Position numbers and translations under genes: made by a program
The notes under the pieces: generated by a model
Database searches by the model: none
What the model was told of the DNA's origin: nothing
What the model saw: the letters and a program-made list of their open reading frames with translations, nothing else
Shown here: piece after piece, positions 1 to 6,225 of the stretch
Numbering within the stretch: position 1 is the stretch's first letter
Layout of the letters: every line of letters starts with the position of its first letter
Origin: Rickettsiales bacterium
Lineage (GTDB): Bacteria; Pseudomonadota; Alphaproteobacteria; Rickettsiales; Anaplasmataceae
NCBI GenBank assembly: GCA_031284675.1
Contig: JAITXQ010000080.1
Span: forward strand, 1-9,610
DNA length: 9,610 bases
Direction: 5' to 3'

Positions 1-692
1 TATAACAAACAACGTAGACATTCTACTATTAACTATTGCATTCCTGAACTTTTTGATGCATCATTTCCTTGACAAAAACGTCTTAACTTTCTCTCTACTT
101 TTTCTGGGTAAGGTCAGTAATGTGCTCTGTACTAACGGTGCTAAAATTAAGAGATATCTGGATAACCTCAATAGTGGGTGCTATTACTTTTAGAACATTT
201 TTAGCACTTAACACCCTGTGGGCTCCAAGGTTGTTGAACAATTCAGAACTTGATGCAACGCAATCAGGTGTAGCAACTGCAATATTATGGCTTGGTCTTG
301 CAATTGGTGCTCCAGTTGCAGATCGAATCTCAACCCTATTTAAAAATAGAAGGCATGTAATCTCTGCTTTTGCTCTGTTGCAAGGCGTTTCGATTGTTAT
401 TTTATCATGCAGCCATTTAACAGTTCATATTGTATACTTTTGTATGTTAATGGTTGGTTTTGTTGCAGAAGGACATATGCTTAATTTTACTGTTGGCAGT
501 GAAATTGTAGAACGAAAATACATCAGCACATCATCTATTATCAATGGATTTATGTTTATTGGCAGTGGAGTTATAGTGTCAATGTTAGCACTTTTTACAG
601 ATCATAAAATGGCGCTTTTTGCAATATTTGCAATGTTGGCAGTTGCTAGTATTTTAAATTATGCTACAGAAGAGACATACCCTAAAAAATAA
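1..692 (+). pseudogene. Major facilitator superfamily transporter, C-terminal half, probably frameshifted (5' end outside window)
   Basis: From the ATG at 120 the frame encodes 190 residues with six hydrophobic segments (about residues 13-33, 48-68, 79-97, 103-126, 137-160, 163-181). These match helices 7-12 of a 12-helix MFS permease. GAPVADR at residues 63-69, followed by the basic stretch KNRR, is the MFS loop motif after helix 8. The N-terminal half is missing. In this frame a TAA at 84-86 blocks extension upstream. The neighbouring frame is open from position 2 to 190 and encodes a helix-6-like hydrophobic stretch (ILLLTIAFLNFLM) followed by a polar loop. One base too many near 95-115, perhaps in the T5 run at 99-103, would join the two frames into one transporter. 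This suggests a recently broken gene, although a translated half-transporter cannot be excluded. Substrate unknown. The family call is firm; the frameshift is inferred. Confidence 0.6.
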
Positions 693-713
693 AGTAGCTG
701 AATCTCGAGTCAG

Positions 714-741
714 TTGCTATATTGTATTAACTTAATACAAT
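714..741 (+). promoter_or_regulatory. Putative ihfA promoter overlapped by a palindrome
   Basis: TTGCTA (714-719) and TACAAT (736-741) are separated by 16 bases, a fair sigma-70-like pair. Transcription would start around 748, leaving only a few bases before the ATG at 753, so the message would be nearly leaderless. The palindrome at 719-743 covers the spacer and the -10. This is a prediction from sequence only. Confidence 0.4.
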
Positions 742-743
742 AT
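719..743. repeat. Perfect 12-bp inverted repeat, candidate operator upstream of ihfA
   Basis: Left arm ATATTGTATTAA (719-730) and right arm TTAATACAATAT (732-743) are exact reverse complements around a single central base. The dyad ends 9 bases before the ihfA ATG. It overlaps the predicted -10 hexamer and is not followed by a T-run, so it looks like a binding site for a dimeric regulator rather than a terminator. Candidate binders, by inference only, are IHF itself (autoregulation), the MerR protein encoded just downstream, or an unlinked repressor. Confidence 0.55.
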
Positions 744-752
744 TCGTCAGTG

Positions 753-1061
753 ATGGATCATGTTACAACAAAAGAAATAACAGTAACTAAAGCAACAATA
801 GCTGAAAATATAAATCAAGAAATAGGATTATCAAAGGAAGACTCTGCTGCGATAATAGACGATATATTGGACGAAATAAAGACAAGCTTGGCAAAGGATG
901 GAATAGTGAAAATATCGTCATTTGGAACATTCTTGGTTAAAAAAAAGAAGGAAAGGCCAGGCAATATACCAAATACATCAGAAAAAGTTGTAATTCAAGC
1001 AAGAAACTCAATTTCTTTTAGGCCTTCAAAAGTGATAAAGAAATTAATAAATAATCAATGA
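753..1061 (+). CDS. ihfA: Integration host factor alpha subunit (HU/IHF family DNA-binding protein)
   Basis: A 102-residue histone-like protein that bends DNA as a dimer and acts in nucleoid architecture, replication and transcription. The N-terminal helical part reads TKATIAENI...GLSKEDSA, followed by the core ISSFGTF (residues 54-60). The beta-arm ERPGNIPNTSEK carries the intercalating proline at residue 74, and the end is FRPSKVIKKLIN. The arm has Asn where relatives usually have Arg and Lys (GRNPKTGE in many homologues), so it is less basic. The start was set at ATG 753, which gives the normal family length. An in-frame TTG at 714 would add 13 residues and lies in the presumed promoter. 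The alpha assignment rests on similarity and on the merR gene directly downstream, the usual ihfA neighbour in alphaproteobacteria. There is no clear Shine-Dalgarno. A generic HU is the alternative. Confidence 0.85.
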   Translation: MDHVTTKEITVTKATIAENINQEIGLSKEDSAAIIDDILDEIKTSLAKDGIVKISSFGTFLVKKKKERPGNIPNTSEKVVIQARNSISFRPSKVIKKLINNQ

Positions 1062-1393
1062 ATAAGAAGAGATTATTTTACACAATTGGGGAAGTAGCTG
1101 AAGAGCTACATTTAGAACAGCATGTTTTAAGATTTTGGGAAGGTCAATTTCATCAAATTAAGCCTACAAAGCGTAAAGGAAGAAGACTATATGATCATAA
1201 GTGTATAGAAACTATAAAGAAAATAAAATACATGCTATATGATAAAGGATATACAATAAAAGGAGTGCAAAAAGAATTTGATAATGATATAAAAATCAAT
1301 CGTGATTCAAAGAATTTATTGCAAGAACTTACCGATTTAAGAGACTATTTAACTAATAAAATAAATGACGAAGAAAGTAACAAACAATCGTAA
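1058..1393 (+). CDS. MerR-family transcriptional regulator
   Basis: This 111-residue protein begins with a MerR-type winged helix: YTIGEVAEEL (residues 8-17), the recognition region HVLRFWEGQF (22-31), then the wing with KRKGRRLYDHK (38-48). The segment DKGYTIKGVQKEF (63-75) is the second helical pair. The C-terminus LLQELTDLRDYLTNKI (89-104) could form the dimerisation coiled coil. No cysteine-rich metal site or effector domain follows, so it is a short MerR like those paired with ihfA in alphaproteobacteria, whose targets are poorly known. Its ATG overlaps the ihfA stop by 4 bases, indicating translational coupling and one operon. It is a candidate binder of the palindrome upstream of ihfA, by inference only. 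Confidence 0.85.
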   Translation: MNKKRLFYTIGEVAEELHLEQHVLRFWEGQFHQIKPTKRKGRRLYDHKCIETIKKIKYMLYDKGYTIKGVQKEFDNDIKINRDSKNLLQELTDLRDYLTNKINDEESNKQS

Positions 1394-1515
1394 AGCATCC
1401 AAATGTATGTGGATTGTGTACATGTAGCTGGAGAGCTATAATAACCAAAAAAATATGAAATTCTACTTTTTACCGATAACAACATTATACACTGAAACGA
1501 TAGCAGTTATTCCAA

Positions 1516-1562
1516 AGCAGCTTCGAAGAAAGTCTCATCTTTAACAAAAGAAAAAAGCTGCT
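1516..1562. repeat. 8-bp inverted repeat adjoining a promoter
   Basis: AGCAGCTT (1516-1523) is the exact reverse complement of AAGCTGCT (1555-1562). Inside the loop, AAAG and CTTT at about 1530-1543 could pair as a small second hairpin. The right arm overlaps the first base of the predicted -10 box, so it could be a regulatory dyad. Chance occurrence is possible for arms of this length. Confidence 0.35.
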
Positions 1563-1567
1563 ATAAT
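1541..1567 (+). promoter_or_regulatory. Putative promoter of the secreted dioxygenase-like gene
   Basis: TTAACA (1541-1546) and a consensus TATAAT (1562-1567) are 15 bases apart, slightly shorter than the preferred 17. The start of transcription would be near 1574, about 18 bases before the ATG at 1592. The -35 lies inside the loop of the flanking inverted repeat. Confidence 0.45.
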
Positions 1568-1591
1568 CTGAATAAAAGCATTATAAATGAA

Positions 1592-2242
1592 ATGAATGTG
1601 AAAAATATCTTATTAGCGCTTTTAGTACAAACGATATTTAGTTTGCCGTTATTTGCAGCTGACCCTATTTTGCTCAACTGTATTGAAAATCCAGAAATAT
1701 ATGATATCGATGCAAGACCAAAAAATTTTAACCCTTCAAACAATCTAAGAAGAAAACCAGGTTCTCCAAATAGTGCAGTAGGAGAATTAATACACATAAT
1801 GGGTAGAATTACTGATATAAACTGTTTACCAATACAAAATGCTGTAGTTTCTATATGGCACGCAAATTCACATGGCGTGAACCATTATGATGAGAATATA
1901 GAGGATAATCAACTCGATCCAAATTTCGCTGGATCAGGAAGGTTTATAGTGAATAACCTTGGCTATTATAATTTTATTACGATAACACCTGGTAAAATTG
2001 GTGATAGAGCTCCACACATCAACTTTTTAGTCCAGCATCCAGATTTTCCGGAATTCACAACGCAAATGTTTTTTACTGACCATAATTGCGACAATTGTGC
2101 TGATCCTGTTCTTGGGGATTTTGTTGATAGCGGGCTTGCAAGTCTTCTCATAGCACCATTTACTTACAATGATCAAGTCATAAAAACCTATACGTTTAAT
2201 ATTACCTTGGGCGGATATAATAAGTTCGCTAGTAAGAAATAA
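1592..2242 (+). CDS. Secreted intradiol ring-cleavage dioxygenase family protein with altered iron site
   Basis: 216 residues. Residues 1-22 look like a Sec signal peptide (a Lys, a hydrophobic core, then LFA before ADP), so the product probably leaves the cytoplasm. The rest matches the protocatechuate 3,4-dioxygenase beta-like fold: GRITDINCLPIQNAVVSIWH (71-90), LDPNFAGSGR (108-117), GYYNFITITPG (124-134), DRAPHINF (138-145) and TTQMFF (156-161). Intradiol enzymes bind Fe(III) with two Tyr and two His, in the patterns PGxY and HIH. Here PGKI puts Ile136 at the second Tyr position and HIN puts Asn144 at the second His position. His142, Arg139 and a possible first Tyr (Tyr99) remain. Canonical catechol cleavage is therefore doubtful. 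A CxxC (166-169) and other cysteines could form disulfides after export. The family is clear, the activity unknown. No Shine-Dalgarno is visible. Confidence 0.8.
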   Translation: MNVKNILLALLVQTIFSLPLFAADPILLNCIENPEIYDIDARPKNFNPSNNLRRKPGSPNSAVGELIHIMGRITDINCLPIQNAVVSIWHANSHGVNHYDENIEDNQLDPNFAGSGRFIVNNLGYYNFITITPGKIGDRAPHINFLVQHPDFPEFTTQMFFTDHNCDNCADPVLGDFVDSGLASLLIAPFTYNDQVIKTYTFNITLGGYNKFASKK

Positions 2243-2290
2243 AACTTGTATTTTTTAGCCAATTTGGTAAACATTATCCTAATTAAATAT

Positions 2291-2294
2291 GGAG
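2291..2294 (+). promoter_or_regulatory. Ribosome binding site deciding the pepA start
   Basis: GGAG lies 9 bases before the ATG at 2304. An earlier ATG at 2297 is out of frame and soon meets a stop, so 2304 is the functional start. Confidence 0.6.
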
Positions 2295-2303
2295 CTATGA
2301 GCA

Positions 2304-3764
2304 ATGAAGGTAACGATTTCTAAAATTTCATCTGATTTTAAAACAATAGTCACAGGTTTATTTGAAGGTAACCAGACCGTAAGTGATTGTGGAATTTTAC
2401 AGGGAAAGCAGATTATAGACAGCATAAAGCAATTTAGTGATTTTAATGGAAGCTTTGGTGAATTTTCTTCTACCATTTTACCAGAAGGAAAAAACGTTAT
2501 AGTTGTTGGACTTGGTAAGAAGGATGAATGGAATAAAAATAAAGAATTAAATATTGGCGGTAAAATATATTGTGAGTTAAGCAGATTAAGAATCAAAAAC
2601 GCAGCAATTTTAATTGAAGGCAGTGCAGCAAATATTGCATATGGCGCGTTTTTGTGTAGCTTTAAGTTTGATAAATACAAGACTAAAAAGGATGAAAAAA
2701 TCACAGAGGTAGAAGGGATTACAGTATTAGCAAAAGATGAACAGTTAAGTAGTGCTGAAAAATCATTTGAACATTTAAGACAAGAAGGTGAGGGTATTTT
2801 CCTTGCGCGTTCTTTTATAACAGAACCACCTAATGTTTTGTATCCAGAATCCTATGCTGATCGTATTAAAAATGGACTTACCAAATTAGGCCTTGAAATC
2901 GAAGTGCTTGATAAAAAGCATATGGAAGAGAAAAAAATGGGAGCTTTGCTTGGAGTGGCACAAGGAAGCAGTAAGGAGCCAAAATTAGTAATAATAAAAT
3001 GGAATGGAGCTGCTAAAGAACAAAAGCCAATAGCTTTTGTTGGCAAAGGCATAACATTTGATACTGGTGGAATATCACTCAAACCTTCACGTGATATGGA
3101 ATCAATGAAATACGATATGGCAGGTTCTGCTGCTGTGGTTGGGGTGATGCATGCTTTAGCAGGACGAAAAGCAAAAGTAAATGCGATCGGTGTGGTTGCA
3201 CTTGCAGAAAATGCAGTGGATGGTAATGCTCAAAGGCCAAGTGATGTAGTAACTTCAATGTCTGGACAAACAATAGAAGTATTAAACACTGATGCAGAAG
3301 GAAGGTTAATACTTGCAGATGCTTTGTGGTATACGCAAGACAGATTTTCACCAAAATTTATGATTGATCTTGCAACTTTAACTGGTGCTATTGTGGTTGC
3401 GCTGGGTAATAACGAATATGCCGGTCTCTTTTCCAATAATGACGAATTAGCCGATCATCTAGTTGATGCAGGGAACGAAGTAAATGAGAAGTTATGGCGT
3501 TTTCCTATGAATGAAATATACGATAAAATTATCGATTCACCGATTGCTGATGTGCAAAACATCGCTCCTGCAGGCTCTGGTGGAGATAGCATAATGGCTG
3601 CACAATTTTTACAGCGTTTTGTGAATGACACTTGCTGGGCACATTTAGACATTGCAGGTACTGCATGGCATGAAAAAGGCACTGACATCTGTCCAAGAGG
3701 AGCAGTAGGTTTTGGTATAAGGTTGCTTAATAAGTTGGTTGAAAAACATTATGAAGCAGAATAG
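2304..3764 (+). CDS. pepA: Cytosol (leucyl) aminopeptidase, M17 family
   Basis: A 486-residue two-domain M17 metallo-aminopeptidase that releases N-terminal residues from peptides in the cytoplasm, recycling amino acids. The N-terminal macro-like domain covers about residues 1-155 and the catalytic domain about 165-486. By alignment to E. coli PepA, the two-metal site is complete: Lys248 and Asp253 (VGKGITFDTGG), Asp271 (KYDMAGSA), and Asp330 and Glu332 (NTDAEGRL). The catalytic Lys260 and Arg334 are also present. Length is normal. PepA in E. coli also binds DNA in plasmid dimer resolution and carAB control; nothing here shows whether this one does. The gene stands alone, 61 bases after the dioxygenase-like gene, with a good ribosome binding site. 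I see no convincing promoter in that spacer, so readthrough from upstream is possible. Confidence 0.95.
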   Translation: MKVTISKISSDFKTIVTGLFEGNQTVSDCGILQGKQIIDSIKQFSDFNGSFGEFSSTILPEGKNVIVVGLGKKDEWNKNKELNIGGKIYCELSRLRIKNAAILIEGSAANIAYGAFLCSFKFDKYKTKKDEKITEVEGITVLAKDEQLSSAEKSFEHLRQEGEGIFLARSFITEPPNVLYPESYADRIKNGLTKLGLEIEVLDKKHMEEKKMGALLGVAQGSSKEPKLVIIKWNGAAKEQKPIAFVGKGITFDTGGISLKPSRDMESMKYDMAGSAAVVGVMHALAGRKAKVNAIGVVALAENAVDGNAQRPSDVVTSMSGQTIEVLNTDAEGRLILADALWYTQDRFSPKFMIDLATLTGAIVVALGNNEYAGLFSNNDELADHLVDAGNEVNEKLWRFPMNEIYDKIIDSPIADVQNIAPAGSGGDSIMAAQFLQRFVNDTCWAHLDIAGTAWHEKGTDICPRGAVGFGIRLLNKLVEKHYEAE

Positions 3765-3848
3765 TTATTAGATACAACTGCAAAGTGTTAAAATTGTTTT
3801 TTTAATGTTATCAAGTAATATAGTTTAGGTTTTTATCTTATATTCATT

Positions 3849-4826
3849 ATGGTTAGAGCTATACAAATTAAAAAAACTGGAGGACCAGAAGTATTAGAAT
3901 TTGTAGATAGGAATATAGATGAACCAAAAGGCGAGGAAATTTTAGTATGTCACACAGCTATCGGTTTAAATCGTTATGACTTGGAACATAGAAAAGGTAC
4001 TCGTAAAATTAAAGATTTACCATCAGTGCTTGGAATAGAAGCTGTTGGGATTATTGAAAAGCTTGGTAAAAAAATAAGTGATGGATTTAAGGTTGGAGAT
4101 AGGATAGGGTATTGCACAGCTCCCCCAGGGGCATATTGTGAAAAACGCGTCATACACCAAAAATATTTGATAAAAATTCCAGACGATATACCAGATGAAG
4201 TTGTGGCTGCAGTGCTGTTTAAAGGTATGACAGCCCACTATTTAGTTAATCAATCTTATAAAATAAAACCTGGTGCTTTTGTGCTAGTTCATGGGGCTAA
4301 TGGTGGTTTAGGACAGATAATATGCCAATGGGCAAAGGATAAAAAAGGTGTAGTGATAGGTTCCGTAAGCTCTGACGAAAAAGTGAAGGTGGCTTTACAA
4401 AATGGTTGCACATACGCAGTAAATTATAATGATAAAGACTTCGTTTCTAAAATTATGGAGATTACGCAAAACAAAGGAGTAGGTGCAGTGTATGACCCCA
4501 TAGGTTACGCTACAAGCAAGCTCTCTTTTGAATCTTTAGGTAAGTTTGGCATATACGTTTCCTATGGGCAGATATCAGGTAGCGCTCCGATTAGTTTTTC
4601 TTTACTTAGTTCACGTTCGTTATTTGCAACTGGAACCTCAATATATCATTATAAGCACGATAGATTCACATTAGTGCTTACCGCAATGGAAATCTTTGAG
4701 ATGCTAAGAAAAAAACTTTTAACTGTACGGATTAATAAAAGATATAAATTTGATGATATGATTCAAGCTCACCGAGATATGGAAAATAGAAAAGCAAGCG
4801 GATTAAATATTATCAAAATCTCTTAA
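3849..4826 (+). CDS. qor: NADPH:quinone oxidoreductase (zinc-free medium-chain dehydrogenase)
   Basis: 325 residues, the normal length for E. coli Qor-like proteins of the medium-chain dehydrogenase/reductase superfamily. They reduce quinones or related carbonyls with NADPH in the cytoplasm. The GroES-like domain contains GLNRYDLEHRKG (39-50), where Qor has GLNFIDTYIRSG, and LGIEAVGIIEKLG (61-73). The Rossmann dinucleotide motif is HGANGGLGQ (148-156), corresponding to AAAGGVG in Qor, followed by CQWAK. The structural zinc cysteine cluster and the catalytic Cys/His of alcohol dehydrogenases are absent, which supports the quinone reductase subgroup. The true substrate cannot be told from sequence. 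It is separated from pepA by 84 bases, which hold a weak TATAGT at 3819-3824 but no good -35. No Shine-Dalgarno precedes the ATG, so it may use weak or leaderless initiation. Confidence 0.88.
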   Translation: MVRAIQIKKTGGPEVLEFVDRNIDEPKGEEILVCHTAIGLNRYDLEHRKGTRKIKDLPSVLGIEAVGIIEKLGKKISDGFKVGDRIGYCTAPPGAYCEKRVIHQKYLIKIPDDIPDEVVAAVLFKGMTAHYLVNQSYKIKPGAFVLVHGANGGLGQIICQWAKDKKGVVIGSVSSDEKVKVALQNGCTYAVNYNDKDFVSKIMEITQNKGVGAVYDPIGYATSKLSFESLGKFGIYVSYGQISGSAPISFSLLSSRSLFATGTSIYHYKHDRFTLVLTAMEIFEMLRKKLLTVRINKRYKFDDMIQAHRDMENRKASGLNIIKIS

Positions 4827-4880
4827 ATAAATTAGCAACTTAAGTTAACTATTTATTAAATTACACCAACTAGAATTTCA

Positions 4881-4908
4881 TATATTTAATTCTCTTTTTA
4901 GGTATAAT
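4881..4908 (+). promoter_or_regulatory. Putative promoter of the argD-type gene
   Basis: A perfect TATAAT sits at 4903-4908, 24 bases before the ATG at 4933. A weak TATATT at 4881-4886 lies 16 bases upstream of it as a possible -35. The predicted 5' leader is under 20 bases and has no Shine-Dalgarno. The -10 is good, the -35 poor. Confidence 0.4.
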
Positions 4909-4932
4909 ATACATAATACCACAATACTCAAA

Positions 4933-6111
4933 ATGGATCATATTGTTAATGCGTATAATAGACTTGAGATCCCTATAATTAAAGGGGAAGGGGTATATCT
5001 TTTTGATGAAAGTGGCAAAAAATATTTAGATTTTGCCGCAGGTATTGCTACAACCTCTTTAGGGCATTGTCATCCGTACATTACGGATAAGTTAAAAGAG
5101 CAATTGGACTCATTATGGCACTGCTCTAATATTTTCACTATTCCCGAGCAAGAAAGACTTGCTGAGCGTTTAACAACCCTTACTTTTGCGGATAAAGTTT
5201 TTTTCTGCTCAAGCGGGCTTGAAGCAACAGAAGCTGCAATTAAATTTATTCGTCGTTATTTTTATTTGAAAGGCCAAGAAAAGCGTAATCGCATCGTTAC
5301 AATCGAAGGAGGGTTTCATGGTCGAAGCATTGCTGCAATTTCTGCTGGAGGAAATGAAAAATCACGTGAAGGCTTTGCTCCGCTCCTTTCTGGTTTTGAT
5401 AAAGTACCAAGAAATGATATTAAAGCGTTAGAGGAAAAAATCAGTGATGAAACAGCTTCTGTGTTTTTAGAGCCCATACAAAGCGAAGGTGGAGTATATC
5501 TACTGAATGCAGAATATTTTCGAAAAGTAAGAGAAATAACAAAAGCTCAAGGGATAATTTTATGCTTTGATGAAGTGCAATGCGGATATGGACGCATAGG
5601 CTCTTTATTTCATTACCAAAACGTAGAAGTTGAACCTGACATGTTAACTTGTGCAAAGGCTATGGGTAATGGGTTTCCACTGGCTGCATGTTTAGTAAAA
5701 GATTATATAGCAGAAGCAATTACTCCAGGAACTCATGGATCAACCTATGGTGGTAATCCACTTGCTATGACTGTTGGAAATGCAGTACTGGATATAATGC
5801 TAAAAGAAGGCTTTTTTGATCACGTTAAAAGAGTGAGTAAACACTTGAAAGAAAAGCTATTGTCTTTAGCTAAAGAATTTCCGGAAATAATTTCAGAAGT
5901 TCGTGGGGAAGGGTTACTAATAGGAATAGAACTAGCAACTCCTGTAGCTGATAAAATTGTCAGTCAATCCCTTGATAAAGGTTTAATAATGACTAAAGTT
6001 TTAAATAACAGAGTAGTAAGGATAACCCCCCCACTTATTATTGAGGATAAACATGTAAATGTAGCGTATGATATACTTTACGATTTGTTTTTTAAGATTA
6101 AAGATATATAA
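4933..6111 (+). CDS. argD: Acetylornithine/succinyldiaminopimelate aminotransferase (class III, PLP-dependent)
   Basis: 392 residues, typical of ArgD. Key features are DFAAGIATTSLGHCHP (33-48), CSSGLEATEAA (92-102) for the PLP phosphate region, EGGFHGR (125-131), FDEVQCGYGR (212-221) with Asp213 pairing the PLP nitrogen, and Lys242 in CAKAMGNGFP as the Schiff-base lysine. The end has VRGEGLLIGIEL and VVRITPPL. ArgD transfers an amino group between N-acetylornithine and 2-oxoglutarate. In E. coli the same enzyme also makes N-succinyl-diaminopimelate in the lysine/peptidoglycan pathway. No other arginine gene is nearby. In an organism lacking arginine synthesis the DapC role would be the reason to keep it; that is inference. 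The motif usually reads NSGAEANEAA, so Ser93, Leu96 and Thr99 are departures. A C7 run at 6026-6032 lies within the gene. It is monocistronic by spacing. Confidence 0.9.
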   Translation: MDHIVNAYNRLEIPIIKGEGVYLFDESGKKYLDFAAGIATTSLGHCHPYITDKLKEQLDSLWHCSNIFTIPEQERLAERLTTLTFADKVFFCSSGLEATEAAIKFIRRYFYLKGQEKRNRIVTIEGGFHGRSIAAISAGGNEKSREGFAPLLSGFDKVPRNDIKALEEKISDETASVFLEPIQSEGGVYLLNAEYFRKVREITKAQGIILCFDEVQCGYGRIGSLFHYQNVEVEPDMLTCAKAMGNGFPLAACLVKDYIAEAITPGTHGSTYGGNPLAMTVGNAVLDIMLKEGFFDHVKRVSKHLKEKLLSLAKEFPEIISEVRGEGLLIGIELATPVADKIVSQSLDKGLIMTKVLNNRVVRITPPLIIEDKHVNVAYDILYDLFFKIKDI

Positions 6112-6160
6112 ATATTAAGACATGACATATTTTAAAATTCAGCTATACAAAACTTCAAAC

Positions 6161-6187
6161 TTGCAAATGCTTCTCATAACATATAAA
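6161..6187 (+). promoter_or_regulatory. Weak putative promoter of the corC-gapR-ubiX-folD run
   Basis: TTGCAA (6161-6166) and TATAAA (6182-6187) are separated by 15 bases in the 114-base spacer before the gene at 6226. It is the best pair I see there, but A+T-rich spacers produce such matches by chance. Confidence 0.28.
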
Positions 6188-6225
6188 ATCAACTCTGTTT
6201 TTTATCACAATAACATCATACTTTA

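Larger units (their letters stand above)
1394..1591. other. Non-coding spacer between merR and the dioxygenase-like gene
   Basis: No coding frame or tRNA is convincing here. It contains small inverted repeats: TAGCT/AGCTA around a GGAG loop (1425-1438), and an 8-bp pair at 1516-1523 and 1555-1562 enclosing about 31 bases. A promoter-like -10 follows the second pair. No stem is followed by a T-run, so I see no standard terminator for the ihfA-merR operon. Confidence 0.5.

Noticed and set aside
714..752. Extended ihfA start at TTG 714
   Set aside because: The 13 extra residues overlap the promoter-like boxes and the palindrome and are absent from IHF proteins. ATG 753 fits the family.
1397..1414. 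ATCCA/TGGAT hairpin as terminator of the ihfA-merR operon
   Set aside because: The stem is only 5 bp and is followed by mixed sequence, not a T-run.
1394..1591. tRNA or small RNA gene after merR, as found in some alphaproteobacteria
   Set aside because: No T-loop GTTCRANNC, no acceptor-stem pairing and no CCA-adjacent structure could be found.
2279..2704. Antisense open frame of 141 codons opposite pepA
   Set aside because: It lies opposite the firmly identified pepA. The hydrophobic composition reflects the complement of a lysine-rich A+T-rich gene, and no motif is visible.
3079..3354. Antisense frame opposite the pepA catalytic domain
   Set aside because: Low-complexity Leu/His-rich product produced by the complement of conserved pepA codons; no start context.
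4826..4857. Terminator after qor (AATAAAT at 4826-4832 and ATTTATT at 4851-4857)
   Set aside because: Pure A/T pairing, interrupted stem and no T-run. Such pairs are expected by chance in A+T-rich spacers.
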